The notes: generated by a model from the letters alone, not told the origin. 64,000 bases of DNA from Pandoraea norimbergensis (GCF_001465545.3 NZ_CP013480.3:496001-560000); one strand, 5' to 3'. Numbered from the stretch's first letter, positions 28,821-37,967 are shown. Numbers and translations: made by a program.

Positions 28821-28840
28821 ATTTTGACCGTCGTCAAAAT
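28821..28840. promoter_or_regulatory. 20-bp palindrome, operator candidate
   Basis: ATTTTGAC and GTCAAAAT form perfect 8-bp arms around CGTC. The size fits a dimeric TetR- or GntR-type repressor. Nearest starts are the diiron gene 300 bp downstream and the chalcone-isomerase-like gene 380 bp away on the other strand. Confidence 0.5.
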
Positions 28841-29063
28841 TACGCCGCATTACCGTCACGTGAGGCGCCGCGCGTACGGTTTTGAAAGGCTTTTATGTTA
28901 TGATTCAAGAGTTTGCCCATATTTTAGTAGGGTCGCTCTAGCCATATCGCCAGGACGCGGCCAAGTTACAGGCGCTTCATCGCCGTCCTTCAGCGACGGC
29001 AGGGGTTCAAGACGTGAAGCCGGACGGCGGGGGCCGTTCGTATCGCGGTCACCGTTTTGTCTG

Positions 29064-29093
29064 TTGAAATTCGGCGTAAACTTTCACAATACT
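29064..29093 (+). promoter_or_regulatory. Candidate sigma-70 promoter for the diiron gene
   Basis: TTGAAA (29064-29069) and AATACT (29088-29093) are separated by 18 bases, about 45 bp before the diiron-protein start. Confidence 0.35.
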
Positions 29094-29139
29094 ATCTTGA
29101 GTCCTGGTGTAAGGTCTCGCGACCTTGGGGGTAATTGAA

Positions 29140-30024
29140 ATGAACGAAATGCTGTATCCCGAACTGTACAAGTCGCTGGAAGCAGTGCGTTGGAACATGG
29201 AAAAGGACATTCCGTGGGACAAGTTCGACGCGAGCCAACTCACCGACGATCAGGCGCGCACCATCAAGATGAATGCCATCACGGAATGGGCGGCGCTGCC
29301 GGCTACCGAGATGTTCCTGCGCGACAATCGCGACGATAGCGATTTCTCCGCCTTCATGAGCGTGTGGTTCTTCGAAGAGCAGAAGCACTCGCTGGTGCTC
29401 ATGGAATACCTGCGTCGTTTCCGCCCGGACCTCGTGCCGAGCGAAGCCGAGCTGCACGCCGTGCGCTTCCCGTTCGACCCGGCACCGCCGCTCGAAACGC
29501 TGATGCTGCACTTCTGCGGCGAAATTCGCCTGAACCACTGGTATCGCCGTGCTGCCGAATGGCACACCGAGCCGGTGATCAAGGCCATCTACGAAATCAT
29601 CTCGCGTGACGAAGCCCGTCATGGCGGCGCGTACCTGCGCTACATGAAGAAGGCACTGACGAGCTTTGGCGATAACGCACGTGCCGCGTTCGCCAAGATC
29701 GGCGTGCTGATGGCTTCGGCGCGCCGCACCGAAAAGCCGTTGCACCCGACCAACCTCCACGTGAACAAAGACCTGTTCCCGAACGACACGGTGCAATCGC
29801 GCCTGCCGGAACCGGAATGGCTTGAGCACTGGCTCGACGAACAGATCAAGTTCGACGACAGCTGGGAAAAGAAGGTCGTCGAGCGCATTTTGCACAACAT
29901 GTCGCTGCTGTTCGAGCGCACGTTTGCGACGGCAACGGACCTGAACCGCTATCGCAAGGAAATCACTTCGCGTCTGGCGGCAGTGGCGACGCCGGCAGCA
30001 CCGGCGGTTGCGACACCGTCGTAA
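29140..30024 (+). CDS. Ferritin-like diiron protein
   Basis: A 294-residue four-helix-bundle protein. Two Glu-x-x-His type iron motifs are visible: FFEEQKHSLV near residue 84 and SRDEARHGGAY near 162, with further acidic ligands in EWAALPATEMF and CGEIRLNHW. This is the arrangement of ferritin-like oxidases and acyl-ACP desaturase relatives. The last 20 residues are an Ala/Pro/Val tail. The start is ATG 29140 after GGGGG; TTG 29125 is possible. The substrate is unknown. A long regulatory region precedes it and a strong terminator follows. Confidence 0.82.
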   Translation: MNEMLYPELYKSLEAVRWNMEKDIPWDKFDASQLTDDQARTIKMNAITEWAALPATEMFLRDNRDDSDFSAFMSVWFFEEQKHSLVLMEYLRRFRPDLVPSEAELHAVRFPFDPAPPLETLMLHFCGEIRLNHWYRRAAEWHTEPVIKAIYEIISRDEARHGGAYLRYMKKALTSFGDNARAAFAKIGVLMASARRTEKPLHPTNLHVNKDLFPNDTVQSRLPEPEWLEHWLDEQIKFDDSWEKKVVERILHNMSLLFERTFATATDLNRYRKEITSRLAAVATPAAPAVATPS

Positions 30025-30040
30025 TCTTCGGCATTGCGCA

Positions 30041-30066
30041 AAAAAAGGGGCTTCGGCCCCTTTTTT
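30041..30066 (+). terminator. Terminator after the diiron gene
   Basis: GGGGC and GCCCC flank a TTCG tetraloop, extended by AAAAAA/TTTTTT. This is a classic intrinsic terminator, potentially bidirectional. Confidence 0.9.
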
Positions 30067-30119
30067 GTTGCCTGCGGGCCGTCGTGGGACAATACCGCGT
30101 TCACTTTTGACAGACAGTC

Positions 30120-30611
30120 ATGCAACTCGCTCAAGCTCCCGATTTCGAGGCCAAAGTCCTCACGCGTGATGCCCTCGTGGCACTCGCCCCCCGACTGCCG
30201 CGTCCGCTGGTATTCACCAACGGCGTGTTCGACATCCTGCATCGTGGTCACGTCACCTATCTCGCGCAAGCGCGGGCTCTGGGTGCCTGCCTGATCGTTG
30301 CCGTCAATACCGACGTGTCCGTGCGCACCCTCGGCAAGGGCGACGACCGCCCCATCAACAACGAAAACGACCGCGCGGCGCTGCTCGCGGCGTTGCAAAG
30401 CGTCGACTATGTGGTGACGTTCGGTGAATCGACGCCTGAAGCCCTGATCGCCGCCGTGCGCCCCGACATTCTCGTCAAGGGCGGCGACTACGACATGGAC
30501 AAGCTGCCCGAATCGGCGCTCGTGCGCGGCTGGGGCGGCAAGGCGGTGGCCATTCCGTTCGAACATCAACGCTCGACGACGGCACTGCTCAAGAAGGTTC
30601 GGCAATCATGA
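30120..30611 (+). CDS. rfaE2: D-glycero-beta-D-manno-heptose 1-phosphate adenylyltransferase
   Basis: A 163-residue nucleotidyltransferase that makes ADP-heptose for the lipopolysaccharide inner core. The motif FTNGVFDILHRGH (residues 32-44) contains the HxGH ATP site, and ENDRAALLAALQSVDYVV and PDILVKGGDYD follow. It corresponds to the C-terminal domain of E. coli HldE, here a free-standing protein as usual in betaproteobacteria. Its stop overlaps the asparaginase start by 4 bp. Confidence 0.95.
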   Translation: MQLAQAPDFEAKVLTRDALVALAPRLPRPLVFTNGVFDILHRGHVTYLAQARALGACLIVAVNTDVSVRTLGKGDDRPINNENDRAALLAALQSVDYVVTFGESTPEALIAAVRPDILVKGGDYDMDKLPESALVRGWGGKAVAIPFEHQRSTTALLKKVRQS

Positions 30612-31615
30612 GTTTGGCACCGCTGGTAGAAGTCACGCGCGGCGCGAACGGCATCGATACGGTCGAATGCGTTCACTACGGCGCCGTCGCCGTGGTCGAT
30701 GCGACGGGCCAGTTGCGCTACGCGGCAGGCGATCCGTCGTTTCTCACCTTCTCCCGTTCGACGCTCAAGCCGTTTCAGGCGCTGCCGTTCGTGGAAGGTG
30801 ATGGCGTGGCGCATTTCGGGTTGACGCAGTCCGAGCTGGCGTTGCTGTGCGCGAGTCACTCGGGCGAGGCGTTCCACGTTGAAGGTGTCAAAAGCCTGCT
30901 CGACAAGGCCGGTTGCGATGAACACCATCTGCAATGTGGCTGCCACACGCCGACGTTCTATTCCGCCACGGGCAAGCGAGCGCCGGCCGATCTGAAGCCG
31001 ACGGCGTTGCATCACAACTGTTCCGGCAAGCATGCCGGGTTTCTGGCGTATTGCGCGCAGCATGGCTTGCCGCTGGAGACGTATCTCGATCCTGCACACC
31101 CGTTGCAGAAGGCGATTCGGGCGCGTGTGGGCGATGTGGTCGGTGTGTCGGGCGACGCGTTGCCGCTGGGCATCGACGGCTGCTCTGCACCGAACTACGC
31201 GTTGCCGCTTGAGAAGTTGGCCGCAGCCTACGCCAAGTTGTCTGCAAGCGACGATGCGGCGTTGTCGACGTTGTTCGCGGCGATGACGCAGCAACCGCAG
31301 ATGGTGTCGGGCACGGCCCGCAACGATCTGGCATTCATGCAGATGGCACCGGGTGACTGGGTCGCGAAGATCGGCGCGGATGGCGTGCAGACCATCGGTG
31401 TGCGCTCAGCCGGTCTGGGCATTGCCATCAAGGTGGTTGATGGCAACATGCGTGCGCTTTACACCGCAGCGGTCGCGGTGCTCAAGGCGCTTGGGCTGGT
31501 CGATACGCCGGAAAACACCGGCCTTGCGCCGTGGGTCGAGCCGACCATCAAGAACGCGCGCGGTATCCAGACGGGCGTTGTGCGTCCGGTGGTGCAGCTC
31601 AAGCGCGTGGGTTGA
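30608..31615 (+). CDS. Type II-like asparaginase (AsnA/R. etli family)
   Basis: A 335-residue asparaginase of the thermolabile Rhizobium etli type, unrelated to the E. coli enzymes. Family motifs are FSRSTLKPFQALPFVEG, LALLCASHSGEAFH, CGCHTPTFYS, HHNCSGKHAGFLAYC and MVSGTARNDLAFMQ. It converts asparagine to aspartate and ammonia in the cytoplasm; no signal peptide is present. It is coupled by an ATGA overlap to rfaE2, an odd functional pairing but a tight operon. It is convergent with the SPOR gene. Confidence 0.9.
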   Translation: MSLAPLVEVTRGANGIDTVECVHYGAVAVVDATGQLRYAAGDPSFLTFSRSTLKPFQALPFVEGDGVAHFGLTQSELALLCASHSGEAFHVEGVKSLLDKAGCDEHHLQCGCHTPTFYSATGKRAPADLKPTALHHNCSGKHAGFLAYCAQHGLPLETYLDPAHPLQKAIRARVGDVVGVSGDALPLGIDGCSAPNYALPLEKLAAAYAKLSASDDAALSTLFAAMTQQPQMVSGTARNDLAFMQMAPGDWVAKIGADGVQTIGVRSAGLGIAIKVVDGNMRALYTAAVAVLKALGLVDTPENTGLAPWVEPTIKNARGIQTGVVRPVVQLKRVG

Positions 31616-31642
31616 GGCACCCGCGAGTCCAGCGAGTTACGC

Positions 31643-32587
31643 TCAGTGCGTGCCCGTAGGCGGGCTGCCTGCGGGTGCCGGACACGCTTTGACCAGTTGC
31701 GCGGACCACTGCTGTGTCACCACGCCGCGAATCTGCGCGGCCGCATTCGCGTTGATGCCGCCAATCCGGTAGACGATCCGGCTCTTCGCATTCGGCCGCT
31801 CGCTCAGTTGCGGCGTGATTCCCTTCTTCTGCGCCATCGCCATCAGTCGTACCGCGCGCTCGCGATCGTTGAACAAGCCGAGCGAGACGACGAGATTCGA
31901 TCCGTCGCCGTTGAGCAGCGAATATTCGGTCACGCCCACCGAACGCAGCAGCGCGACTTGCTTGTCCACCGCGGCCTTGTTCGGCACAGGATCCAGATGT
32001 ACCCAGTAGCGCTTGTCCACGGCAACGGACTGTATGTCCCCCTGACCCGATGGCAGCGCCGCGAGCAACAGGCCGCGCGCCTGCTGAGCGTCGTCTGCGG
32101 CGAACGGGCCGACGTCCAGACACGTAGAGGCGGCCGCTGCCGCTGCGGCCTGTGATGCCGCTGCCGCATCTCCCGAGACCGCTGCGGGTGCTGTGGCTGC
32201 GATCGCCTGACTTGCCGCGACATCGGCGGAAGACGGGGCAGAGGGGGCTGACGGTGCTGACGGTGCTGACGCGGCGCTGGCAGAGGCGCCTGCGCCCCCA
32301 CTCGCACTCGTGTCGTTACCGCGGCTCTTATTGGTGTTGCTCGCCGCAGACGTTGCAGAAGCATCAGCCCCGCCAGCAGCATTGCCCGGTTTGGCCGCGA
32401 CGACCGTCTCACCGCTGATCTGCGCGCCCGCTAGGCGGATGCGCCCCGGCTCTAGTTGTTGCGTAATACGCGTGGGCTCGCGTCCCGTGGCCGGCAGAAT
32501 GTCTCGCCACTTCAGCCATCCGAATTGCACGGCAGCCAGTGCCGCGTTGGCGGCCAAAAACATGATCAGCAGCAGCGCACGCAACAT
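31643..32587 (-). CDS. SPOR-domain-like membrane protein downstream of coaX
   Basis: A 314-residue protein with an N-terminal membrane anchor (residues 1-22), a very long Ala/Ser/Pro-rich linker (about 60-155) and a C-terminal part (CLDVGPFAADDAQQARGLLL and LNGDGSNLVVSLGLFNDRERAVRLMAMA) that matches the SPOR pattern of two beta-alpha-beta units. ATG 32587 has GGGAGG 7 bases upstream, inside the last codons of coaX; GTG 32596 would overlap the coaX stop. Position after birA-coaX is conserved in Burkholderiales. It probably binds septal peptidoglycan. Confidence 0.78.
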   Translation of the reverse strand: MLRALLLIMFLAANAALAAVQFGWLKWRDILPATGREPTRITQQLEPGRIRLAGAQISGETVVAAKPGNAAGGADASATSAASNTNKSRGNDTSASGGAGASASAASAPSAPSAPSAPSSADVAASQAIAATAPAAVSGDAAAASQAAAAAAASTCLDVGPFAADDAQQARGLLLAALPSGQGDIQSVAVDKRYWVHLDPVPNKAAVDKQVALLRSVGVTEYSLLNGDGSNLVVSLGLFNDRERAVRLMAMAQKKGITPQLSERPNAKSRIVYRIGGINANAAAQIRGVVTQQWSAQLVKACPAPAGSPPTGTH

Positions 32588-32588
32588 C

Positions 32589-33725
32589 TCAGGCACCTCC
32601 CGGCGCGTGTCGGTTTTCGCGCGAATCTTGTGGGGTCACATTGGCCGGTGAATGCGCCGAACCTGCGAGCAACGCTGCCTCGGCCGCCGCGCGAATCGCG
32701 ACCTCGTACAACCCCGCAGGCACGAGTTGATCGTGATCGGTGAACGGCAGGGTGAGTGTTTGCGCCAGTGCCTGACGTGCGCCGCCCGACAGCACACACC
32801 GTACTGGGGCGCCGAGTCGGGCTTGCAGTTGCGCGTGATTGCGTTCGACGAGTCCGGCTTGCGCAGCAAGGCATCCGCGCAGAATCGCGTCGGCCGTGTT
32901 GCGGGCGAAGTCTTGTCCACCACTCGGCATAGTCGCGTCCAGCGTCGGCAACTGGGCGGTGCCCTGTGCGAGCGAGCGCAGCATCAGCGCCGGTCCCGGG
33001 GCAATCAGGCCGCCGAGATAGTCGCCGTCGGCGCGCAAGGCTTCGACCGTCGTTGCCGTGCCCAACGTGACGATCAGCAGATGTTCCCCCGGCCACGCGG
33101 CGTGCGCGCCGATCAGACTGGCCCAGCGGTCACTACCCAATTGCGTCGGCGTGTCGTAACCATTTCGCACCCCGGCGCGCGTTTCGCTCGCGTGCAAGAC
33201 CTGTAGCCAGTCTGACGACGCCATTCCCCAGAGTGTTTGCAGTGTCATGCGCACGGCCTGTTCGGCCGCGTCGCCAGCGACATTGGTCAGCCACACGCCA
33301 GCGGGTTCCGGGCAGATGAAGCCATCGTCCTGCCCGCCCTGACCGATGGCGAGCGGGGCCGTGTTGAGAGCGAAGTGAGGGGCGTCCGAAGGGCTGGCAG
33401 ATGGGCGGCCCGATGTGCCCCCCGCCAATGCCGACCAGCCAGCGCGAATCTGCGTGGCGAGCGTGCGCCATTCCGCATGATCGACGGCACCGCTGGCGAG
33501 AAACGCCGGCGAGGCCGCCCGCCAGTCGTCCGGACGCTCCGCAGGCGCGAGCGCCCACTTGATCCGGCTATTACCGGCGTCGACCAGCAGCCACGGTGCC
33601 TTCGCCAAGGTGCCTGTGGGCGTCGGCGAAGGTGTCTGCATCGCAGCCGTATTCACCTTATTCGCTGTGTTCGCTGTCGTCGCCATCGGCGTCGCGGAGG
33701 CCTTGGCCGTCTTCGATGCGTTCAT
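32589..33725 (-). CDS. coaX: Type III pantothenate kinase
   Basis: A 378-residue CoaX enzyme that phosphorylates pantothenate, the first step of CoA synthesis. The phosphate motif LLVDAGNSRIKWALA is at about 46-60, QLGSDRWASLIGAHAAW and VTLGTATTVEAL in the middle, and GGLIAPGPALMLRSLAQGTAQLP further on. It is longer than usual (about 255 residues) owing to a roughly 45-residue Thr/Ala/Lys-rich N-terminal extension and a Gly/Ser-rich insert near 100. The start overlaps the birA stop (ATGA). The extension could be mis-started, but no good later start is seen. Confidence 0.92.
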   Translation of the reverse strand: MNASKTAKASATPMATTANTANKVNTAAMQTPSPTPTGTLAKAPWLLVDAGNSRIKWALAPAERPDDWRAASPAFLASGAVDHAEWRTLATQIRAGWSALAGGTSGRPSASPSDAPHFALNTAPLAIGQGGQDDGFICPEPAGVWLTNVAGDAAEQAVRMTLQTLWGMASSDWLQVLHASETRAGVRNGYDTPTQLGSDRWASLIGAHAAWPGEHLLIVTLGTATTVEALRADGDYLGGLIAPGPALMLRSLAQGTAQLPTLDATMPSGGQDFARNTADAILRGCLAAQAGLVERNHAQLQARLGAPVRCVLSGGARQALAQTLTLPFTDHDQLVPAGLYEVAIRAAAEAALLAGSAHSPANVTPQDSRENRHAPGGA

Positions 33726-34738
33726 CGGCGGCTTCCTCGCGAGGCTGACGATGCGTCGGTATCGGTATCGGTATTGGCATTGGCATTGGCAGAAGCGCTC
33801 ATGAGTCGCACGGAGACCTCGCCACTGGCGATGGCGCGTTCGCCGTCATCGGTTGCCACGCGCAGGCGGCCGTAGGTATCGACGCCGAGCGCAACGCCGT
33901 GCAGCAGGTCGCGACCGTGTTCGATGACCCGAATCGATGCGCCGCTGTACGCGTGCATGGCCTCCCAGTCTTCACGGAAAGCACCAAACCCCTGTTCGCC
34001 GAAACGCTCGAGCATGGCGGCCAGCCGCCGAATCAGCGCGGCAAGCACCGACGTCATGTCGGGGGCCGGGAGAATCGATTCGAGGGCTGCGGGAGGTGTT
34101 GCAGGGATGGCAGGAATGGCGGGGATGGCAGCAGGGAAGGCCGTTGAAGCCGCCGAATTGCTAGACGCGGCGCCGGTCTTGTCATCCGACGTGGCCGAGG
34201 CGCCATCGATGCGCGCGGCGACGTCGCCTGCCTGGCGCAGATTGACGCCGATGCCGATGACGACACCGATGCGTCCCGGGCCGGCGGGCACGGTCTCAAT
34301 CAGAATGCCGGCGAGTTTGCCGCCGCGAAGCAGTACGTCGTTGGGCCACTTCAGGCCGAGCGCCTGCGGCGCCGACAACGGCAAGTCCGACAAGCCCTCG
34401 ACAACGGCGACACCTGTCGCCAGCGACAGACCGGCCAATTCAGCGGGGCCGCCCGGCAAGACATAGGCGAGTGAGAACGTCAGGCTGTCCCCGGGCAAGC
34501 TCTGCCATGCGCGCCCGCGCTGACCGCGCCCGGCCGTCTGGACCATGGCGGCGCGCACCACCGGGGCGCACGAGGCGTCTTCGCGCAGGCGTGAGAGCAG
34601 GTCCAGATTGGTCGAGCCGGTGGTCTCGACCACTTCGATTTGCCAGTCGCGACAGGCCGCGCCAAGGCGCGCTCGTACGCCGTCCCGATCAAGGCGACGG
34701 CTGGCAGTGTCGGTGGCGTGGATGGCGGCTTTATTCAT
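33722..34738 (-). CDS. birA: Biotin--[acetyl-CoA-carboxylase] ligase
   Basis: A 338-residue biotin protein ligase without the N-terminal DNA-binding domain of E. coli BirA. Catalytic motifs: ETTGSTNLDLL, the biotin loop QTAGRGQRGRAWQS, and LKWPNDVLLRGGKLAGILIE. Between the catalytic and C-terminal domains is an unusual Ala/Ser/Ile/Pro linker of about 45 residues. The C-terminus ends in an Asn/Ala then Thr/Asp repeat encoded by hexanucleotide repeats. It is coupled to coaX by an ATGA overlap and divergent from the MCE operon. Confidence 0.93.
   Translation of the reverse strand: MNKAAIHATDTASRRLDRDGVRARLGAACRDWQIEVVETTGSTNLDLLSRLREDASCAPVVRAAMVQTAGRGQRGRAWQSLPGDSLTFSLAYVLPGGPAELAGLSLATGVAVVEGLSDLPLSAPQALGLKWPNDVLLRGGKLAGILIETVPAGPGRIGVVIGIGVNLRQAGDVAARIDGASATSDDKTGAASSNSAASTAFPAAIPAIPAIPATPPAALESILPAPDMTSVLAALIRRLAAMLERFGEQGFGAFREDWEAMHAYSGASIRVIEHGRDLLHGVALGVDTYGRLRVATDDGERAIASGEVSVRLMSASANANANTDTDTDASSASRGSRR
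33756..33791. repeat. Hexanucleotide tandem repeats in the 3' end of birA
   Basis: On the plus strand TCGGTA occurs three times, then TTGGCA three times, without gaps. They encode the alternating Asn-Ala and Thr-Asp residues near the BirA C-terminus. Unit length 6 keeps the reading frame if copy number changes. Confidence 0.8.
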
Positions 34739-34964
34739 GGCTGCTATTGTAACGGCGGGGCCTGCGCCGCGCCGCAGTGCCCTGCAACCACGGGCATTTT
34801 TCGGCATCATCCGAGTCGAAACTCGGCCGATTCCGGCACGTTTTCGGCTGCCGTCGGGTTGCCATCGTTCGGTCGCGCCTGTACCGTACAATGACCGCGT
34901 TTTGCCGGATTCCGCCCGGTCCTGTTTGGTTCTATTTGGTCCTGTTGTCAGGAGACCCCCAGTT

Positions 34965-36086
34965 TTGAATCTCGATGCCGTGCCCACCCTGGAGCTGTCC
35001 CCCTCGCCGCAAGGCCCGGTGGTGATGCTGCGCGGGCTGTGGACAGCGCTTGCGCTCTCACAGCGCAAGAAGATGTTGCTTCAACTCGTCCATGCGCTGC
35101 CCAGTGGCGAACTCGCATGGGATCTCACCTGCGTCGAGCGCCTCGATCACGTGGGGGCACAGGCATTGTGGCGGTACTGGAATCGCCGCTTCCCCAAGCA
35201 GATCGCGCTCACGCCGACGCAGCGCGCGCTTTTCGACCACCTTGCCGAGTTCGACCGTACGCGGCAGAGCCCCGTGCCGACGCGCTACGTCGATCCGGTC
35301 AGCCGGCTCGGTTATTCGCTGTTTTCGCTCGGCGATCACCTGCGCGGCGGAATTTCGATGTTCGGCCGGTTCGTCATCGACCTCGGACGCGTGGTGCGGC
35401 ACCCGATGCGCGCCCCGTGGCTTGAGATGTCCGCCAATATCTACAGCGCCGGCGCCAAGGCGCTGGGCATTACGGCACTGGTGGCGTTCCTGATCGGTAT
35501 CGTGCTGTCGTACCTCTCGGCGCAACAACTCAAGCTATACGGCGCGAGCACGTTCATCGTGAACATTCTCGGCCTGTCGGTGATTCGTGAGTTGGGGCCG
35601 GTGCTCTCGGCCATTCTGGTGGCGGGGCGCTCGGGCTCGGCGATTACGGCGCAACTCGGCGTCATGCGCGTGACCGAAGAACTCGATGCGATGCGCGTGA
35701 TGGACATCTCGCACAGCCTTCGCCTCATCTTGCCCAAGGTCATTGCACTGGCGATTGCGATGCCGTTGCTGGTCATGTGGACGAACGTTGTTGCGCTGCT
35801 CGGCGGTGCGCTGGCCGCCAAGTACGAACTCGGGATCGGCCTGCATTATTTCTTCACGACGCTGCCCAATGCTGTGCGCATCGCCAACCTCTGGATCGGT
35901 CTTGGCAAGGGCGTGGTGTTCGGTATGCTGATCGCGCTGGTTGCGTGTCACTTCGGCATGCGCGTCAAACCGAATACGCAGAGTCTGGGCGAGGGCACGA
36001 CACAGTCGGTGGTGACATCGATCACGGTGGTGATTCTGGCCGATGCAGTGTTCGCGATTCTGTTCCGCAACGTGGGGATTGGCTGA
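34965..36086 (+). CDS. MlaE-type ABC lipid transporter permease with N-terminal STAS domain
   Basis: A 373-residue inner-membrane permease. Residues 1-100 are soluble, with a STAS-like pattern (WDLTCVERLDHVGAQALWRYWNRR). The MlaE domain follows with five to six membrane segments and the signatures GLSVIRELGPVLSAILVAGRSGSAITAQLGVMRVTEELDA. The start is a TTG at 34965 preceded by AGGAG with a 10-base gap; no later start includes the STAS part. It overlaps the ATPase gene by 1 bp. In Mla systems the STAS function is a separate protein (MlaB); here it is fused. Confidence 0.9.
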   Translation: MNLDAVPTLELSPSPQGPVVMLRGLWTALALSQRKKMLLQLVHALPSGELAWDLTCVERLDHVGAQALWRYWNRRFPKQIALTPTQRALFDHLAEFDRTRQSPVPTRYVDPVSRLGYSLFSLGDHLRGGISMFGRFVIDLGRVVRHPMRAPWLEMSANIYSAGAKALGITALVAFLIGIVLSYLSAQQLKLYGASTFIVNILGLSVIRELGPVLSAILVAGRSGSAITAQLGVMRVTEELDAMRVMDISHSLRLILPKVIALAIAMPLLVMWTNVVALLGGALAAKYELGIGLHYFFTTLPNAVRIANLWIGLGKGVVFGMLIALVACHFGMRVKPNTQSLGEGTTQSVVTSITVVILADAVFAILFRNVGIG

Positions 36087-37018
36087 TGAGCGAGTCCACG
36101 ACCCACGATCTCTCGAAGGCACCGGGCGCCCGCACGACTGAACTGTCCGATGTGGCACGCCCCGGCGCGGCTGGCTGCCCGCCGGTCGCTGCGACATTGG
36201 CGGGCGATGCAGAGCCTGTCATCGAAGTGCGCGATCTCACGAAGCGCTATGGCACGCACACGATCCACGAGCATCTCGATCTGACCGTGCGCCAAAGCGA
36301 GATCATCGCGCTGGTGGGTGGTTCAGGGTCGGGGAAAACGACGCTGATCCGCCAGATCATCGGGCTGGAAGCGCCGACCAGCGGTCATATCAGTGTCTTC
36401 GGTCACGACATCACGATGATCGACCGGCGCACGGCGCATTTGCTGCGCCGTCGTTCGGGCATGCTGTTCCAGCGTGGTGCCCTGTTCTCGGCGATGACGG
36501 TGTTCGACAACATCGCGCAGCCGCTGCGTGAACTGCATACGCTATCGGAAGATCTGATCCGCGATGTGGTGATGTACAAGCTCGAGATGGCCGGCTTGTC
36601 CGGGCGCATGGCGAATCGGATGCCGTCGGAGTTATCGGGCGGGATGATCAAGCGCGTAGGTATCGCACGCGCCATTGCACTGGAGCCCGAGTTGCTGTTT
36701 CTCGACGAGCCGACGGCTGGGCTCGATCCGCAGGCGTCGGACGAATTCGTCGACATGATTCGTGGCCTGCACCGCTCACTGGGCTTGACCGTGGTGATGG
36801 TCACGCACGATCTCGATACGGTGATGATGCTCGCGACACGAGTGGCCGTGCTGGCCGATCGCAAGGTGCTCATCAATGCGCCTGTCGAAGACGTGGTGCG
36901 CGTCGATCACCCCTTCATTCACAGCTTCTTCCTCGGTGAGCGCGGCAGACGCGCGTTGCTGGCCTTGCCCGCTGCGCGGCGTCACAAGATTTCGGAGTTA
37001 CTCGACGATGGAAAATAA
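36086..37018 (+). CDS. MlaF-type ABC transporter ATPase
   Basis: A 310-residue ATPase energising the adjacent MlaE-type permease. Walker A GGSGSGKT is at 78-85, the signature LSGGMIKRVGIARAIALEPELLFLDEPTAGLDP contains the ABC motif and Walker B, and VTHDLDT holds the switch histidine. A 40-residue N-terminal tail without known motif precedes the domain. TGATG overlap with the permease and an 11-bp overlap with the MCE gene mark a tight operon. Confidence 0.92.
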   Translation: MSESTTHDLSKAPGARTTELSDVARPGAAGCPPVAATLAGDAEPVIEVRDLTKRYGTHTIHEHLDLTVRQSEIIALVGGSGSGKTTLIRQIIGLEAPTSGHISVFGHDITMIDRRTAHLLRRRSGMLFQRGALFSAMTVFDNIAQPLRELHTLSEDLIRDVVMYKLEMAGLSGRMANRMPSELSGGMIKRVGIARAIALEPELLFLDEPTAGLDPQASDEFVDMIRGLHRSLGLTVVMVTHDLDTVMMLATRVAVLADRKVLINAPVEDVVRVDHPFIHSFFLGERGRRALLALPAARRHKISELLDDGK

Positions 37019-37967
37019 ATCGCACGCCTTCATGGCGGGCCTGTTCACGCTGGTATTGCTGACGGCGGTCGCGGCGGCCGTGTACTGGTTCAATCGCGAC
37101 AATCGTGTACGCGTGCCTTACGACCTGGTCTCCCGCACAAACGTGAACGGCCTGAATCCCGAGTCTGCCGTGCGCTACCGCGGTCTGGCCGTGGGCAAGG
37201 TCGATTCGATCAAGTTCGATCCGCGCACGCCGGGGCAGATCCTGATTCGCATTCTTGTGAACGAGGGCACGCCGATGACCAAGTCGACGTACGCCACGCT
37301 GAGTTATCAGGGCGTGACGGGGCTCGCTTTCGTGCAACTCGACGACGATGGCCGTGACCGCACGTTGCTGCCGTCTTCGGAAACTCAGGTCGCGCAGTTG
37401 CGCCTGCGTCCGAGCTTTATCGACGAATTGCAGAATCGCGGCAACACCCTCGTGCGTCAGCTTGAGCAGGCGAGTTCGTCGGTCAATCAATTGCTGTCTG
37501 CCGATAATCGTCAGGCTGTGATCGACTCGGTCAACAGTGTGAAGATGGCCGCGCAGAGTGTGAATCGCGTTGCGCAACAACTGGAACCGGTGACCAAGCA
37601 ACTGCCCGAGACCGTGCGTGAGCTCAACGGTACGCTTGCCGGCGCGAACAAGCTGGCCGGTCAATTGACCGACCCGCAGGGCCCGCTGGTGCGTAATCTC
37701 GATAGCGTGGGACGTGCGGCCGATCAGGCGGCGTCGAGTCTCGCCGCATTCCAGGCGACGACGCAGACCTTCGAGGGCTCGCTGCAACAAGAGGCGCTGC
37801 CACGGTTGAATACGCTGTCCGATGATCTGCGCACGACAACGCAGGCCGTGGGGCAAGCCGCTGAGACGATCAATCGCAATCCGCGTGCACTGCTCTTCGG
37901 CACGTCGCCGCCGCCGCCCGGACCGGGTGAGTCGGGCTTTGCGTGGCCCAGCGGAGCGGGCCGATGA
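37008..37967 (+). CDS. MCE-domain lipid-binding protein (MlaD-like)
   Basis: A 319-residue periplasmic protein anchored by one N-terminal membrane helix (about 9-28). A single MCE domain follows (VPYDLVSRTNVNGLNPESAVRYRGLAVGKVDSI), then a long helical region (about 150-290) rich in Gln/Val/Asn heptads that can form a trans-periplasmic tube as in LetB/PqiB or Mce proteins, and a Pro/Gly-rich tail. It is longer than MlaD (about 180 residues), so the system is closer to Mce/Pqi types in architecture. Start overlaps the ATPase end by 11 bp. Confidence 0.92.
   Translation: MENKSHAFMAGLFTLVLLTAVAAAVYWFNRDNRVRVPYDLVSRTNVNGLNPESAVRYRGLAVGKVDSIKFDPRTPGQILIRILVNEGTPMTKSTYATLSYQGVTGLAFVQLDDDGRDRTLLPSSETQVAQLRLRPSFIDELQNRGNTLVRQLEQASSSVNQLLSADNRQAVIDSVNSVKMAAQSVNRVAQQLEPVTKQLPETVRELNGTLAGANKLAGQLTDPQGPLVRNLDSVGRAADQAASSLAAFQATTQTFEGSLQQEALPRLNTLSDDLRTTTQAVGQAAETINRNPRALLFGTSPPPPGPGESGFAWPSGAGR

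Larger units (their letters stand above)
28438..29139. other. 702-bp intergenic region with regulatory signals only
   Basis: No convincing gene is seen. The stretch lies between the divergent chalcone-isomerase-like and diiron genes. It holds a perfect palindrome at 28821-28840, AT-rich DNA around 28880-28945 suited to promoters, a short hairpin near 28980-29000, and a candidate promoter at 29064-29093. It is long for this compact genome. Confidence 0.6.
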
